From: Pycnopodia helianthoides
Lineage: Eukaryota > Echinodermata > Asteroidea > Forcipulatida > Asteriidae
DNA length: 64,000 bases
Direction of reading: 5' to 3'
Assembly: GCA_032158295.1 (NCBI GenBank)
Contig: CM063257.1
Coordinates: 13,544,832 to 13,608,831 of the forward strand
In this document: positions 62,005 through 64,000 of the stretch, in pieces
How positions within the stretch are numbered: position 1 is the stretch's first letter
Layout of the letters: every line of letters starts with the position of its first letter
Notes under the pieces: model-generated
Seen by the model: only the letters and a program-made list of their open reading frames with translations
Database searches by the model: none
Told to the model about the DNA's origin: nothing
Made by a program: the position numbers and the translations under genes

Positions 62005-62750
62005 GGCCTGACATGCTGGTGCTGAAGCATGTTCTGTAGGTAGGTAGGGGCTGAACCACGAAGTGTTTGAACGAATTGTAGGGAATTCTAAAACTGATAT
62101 GGGTAGGCATTGTAGATTGTGTGGGAGAGATATGAGATGACAATTTTGTACCTGTTAGTATAGTATAGCAATAACATGACATGAAACGAAATAAATCAAC
62201 CGTGAAAGACCACTCGCATAATGCAAACCAGCGGGTACCAGCAGCTTTAGAGCCAAGTACTGATTGTTCTCACATGATAAACAACTGTGTCTATCCCGTG
62301 AGCCTCGCCTATATTCTGCTTTGTGTCCACCACGTATTAAAGAAAATAATGTACACTGCTGTCTTCTCTGTGACTGCAAAGACCGGCCATTCTCTGCAGA
62401 GAAGATAAGCGCGAGTCTTTAATTAAATAACACGCAACAACAAACAGTACAAAGTAAAACAAAAAAAGACTCTTGCTGATCACTGATTTCCCGAGAATTT
62501 ATGAGATTCCGGCAAAGTGGAGTCAACACTGCGTTGCGATGACGGCTGAGTTTGCCTGACTGTTCGCGCCCAGAAAGATCTTTGTATTATTGGTAAGACC
62601 ATTGGTAATGTATGTGTTGTTAATTGTAAGCACAGCAAATCAATTGAGTTCAACCCCAAAGTATTTTTTATTTGAGGATGACGCGGAAACCTCCCCTGAG
62701 AATTGGTCGCAAAAGACAAACCTCGTATCTACGTTGGTATTGTACAGTTA
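62005..62750. other. Intergenic, nothing recognised
   Basis: No conserved frame and no known repeat family. Confidence 0.4.
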
Positions 62751-63120
62751 AAGGCACTGGACACGTTTGGTAATTGTCGAAGATCAGTATTCTCACTTGG
62801 TGTATCTCAACATATGCATCAAATAACAAACCTGTGAAAATTTGGGCTTAATTGGTCATCGAATTTGCAAGGGAATAATGAAAGAAAAAACACCCTTGTT
62901 TCATTATTTTGTGTGCTTTCAGATGCACAATAAAAGGCTTCAGCTGAAGTCTTATTATTTGTAGAGAAATTACCTCTTTCTCAAAAACTACGTTACTTCA
63001 GAGGAAGCCGTTTCTCACAATGTTTTATACTATCAACAGCTCTCCATTGCTCGTTACCAAGTAAGTTTTTTATGCTAACAATTATTTTGAGTGATTACCA
63101 AAAGTGTCCAGTGCCTTTAA
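62751..63120. mobile_element. MITE family 2, complete copy
   Basis: TTAAAGGCACTGGACACGTT to CAAAAGTGTCCAGTGCCTTTAA, 370 bp with well-matched ends. It adjoins the next element, sharing AAAGG. Confidence 0.9.
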
Positions 63121-63475
63121 AGGGAGGGTATACCTTCGGTAATTATTCCAAAACCTACTAATTGGTAAGAAGCACTGCAGCTGTTGATAATGTATAACAT
63201 GTTGAGAAAGGATTCCCTTCAAAGGAATGTGGTTTTAGAGAGAGAGAGGGATTCAAAAACATTTCAGTCTGAGAAACGTTTCTGCATGAAACGTTTCTCA
63301 GAATGTGTGTTCCAATATTACGGATTATTCTTCCTGCGTCACCGCTCCGGATACTCAGCGATAACTCAAAAATGCTACCACCTTTTTAAATGAAATTTTC
63401 ACAGGTTAGTTTTATTGTATATGTCTACATTTATTTAGGATTCCCAAAAGCCAAAGGTCTTTGCCTTTAATGAGA
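63118..63475. mobile_element. MITE family 3 copy
   Basis: AAAGGGAGGGTATACCTTCGG to CCAAAGGTCTTTGCCTTTAA. A diverged relative lies at about 1077-1480. Confidence 0.75.
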
Positions 63476-63955
63476 GCATCTTATTTCAGCAAATTTCCAT
63501 CAAAAATCATTTTAGTTTCATTAACACGCATTCAAAGTCACTTCCCTAATTCGTTCAAACTAGGGTTTTCTTTTTACCTACTATTGATTTTAATTTCGTT
63601 TTCGTGCACACATGATTTCGTTGTTCTCATATACAGGTTCGTTTCAGACATTCTATTTCATTTATAAACATTTGAGATTACATTTTCACCATTCTTCAGT
63701 TGATTTTCTGCACAACTGGGCATTAAAATGTTTCACTAGCCTCTTTGCTGTTGGCTTTTGCGAAATTAATGGGTCTTTGCGACCAAAAGAATTGGAATGG
63801 TCTTATTTGGTCAAGGAATGCTATACTGCTAGTGATTTACTCTTTATGACTGTTGAACACTTACCAAAACATCCTACTCATTTTCAATTTGTTTTCAAAA
63901 TTTGGAACCTATTGGTATAAAAAGTTTCATTTTCGCCAATTGTGTTTTGGCACTA

Positions 63956-63992
63956 ATCAGTTGGAAGCAATTGATAACTTCTTCCAACTGAT
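63956..63992. repeat. Perfect 12-bp stem hairpin followed by T8
   Basis: ATCAGTTGGAAG ... CTTCCAACTGAT with a 13-base loop, then eight T at the window edge. It may be the end of an element that continues outside the window. Confidence 0.8.
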
Positions 63993-64000
63993 TTTTTTTC

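Noticed and set aside
63612..63920. 102-codon open frame near the right edge
   Set aside because: No recognised domain. It could be an exon of a gene beyond the window, but nothing in the visible sequence supports it.

Overview
The window is intron-rich animal nuclear DNA. Coding sequence is only a few percent of it, every gene is split by GT-AG introns, and the gaps are filled with short TIR elements (MITEs), tRNA-derived SINEs, LINE 3' ends and tandem repeats. Three conserved animal genes could be assembled exon by exon with matching codon phases. The gene set (A1CF/RBM46/RBM47 family, ATG101, and RSPH14 of motile cilia), together with the abundance of short elements ending in TTAAAGG...CCTTTAA, suggests an invertebrate deuterostome. 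An echinoderm, probably a sea star, is my best guess; this is inference from repeat style and protein divergence, not proof.

Layout. (1) 1-19617, + strand: the 3' half of an A1CF/RBM46/RBM47-family RNA-binding protein gene. Six exons cover the end of RRM3, an RGG/Gly-rich linker, a C-terminal double-stranded-RNA-binding-like domain split over two exons, and a low-complexity tail; the first two RRMs and the start lie left of the window. A 20-bp minisatellite follows the stop codon within 31 bases. (2) About 19.6-33.4 kb: no recognisable coding exon. It holds a probable long 3' UTR or intergenic stretch with few repeats (20-24 kb), then MITEs and degenerate tRNA-like sequences. (3) 42034 down to 33528, - strand: a complete six-exon ATG101 gene (219 aa), the HORMA-fold partner of ATG13 in the ULK1 autophagy-initiation complex. 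(4) 44584-54845, + strand: a complete eight-exon RSPH14 gene (340 aa), an armadillo-repeat protein of the ciliary radial spoke. ATG101 and RSPH14 are divergent. A strong donor on the - strand at 44112 and an acceptor just upstream of the ATG101 start codon suggest a non-coding first exon, so the two promoters may lie within a few hundred bases. (5) 54846-64000: no convincing gene. It holds MITEs, a 104-bp tandem array of tRNA-like units, a SINE and hairpins.

The genes do not form a pathway: RNA processing, autophagy initiation and ciliary motility are neighbours here by position only. The most informative non-genic structures are two Mutator-like foldback elements of one family with clean 9-bp target duplications in RSPH14 intron 1, a hAT-like element with an 8-bp duplication 50 bp from ATG101 exon 5, a tandemly copied 5' splice site in RSPH14 intron 6, a tRNA-like tandem array with eight intact B boxes, and SINEs that share a 3' tail with a LINE remnant. 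I found no convincing undescribed multi-gene system. Two local direct duplications that differ mainly by single-base indels may be assembly artefacts.
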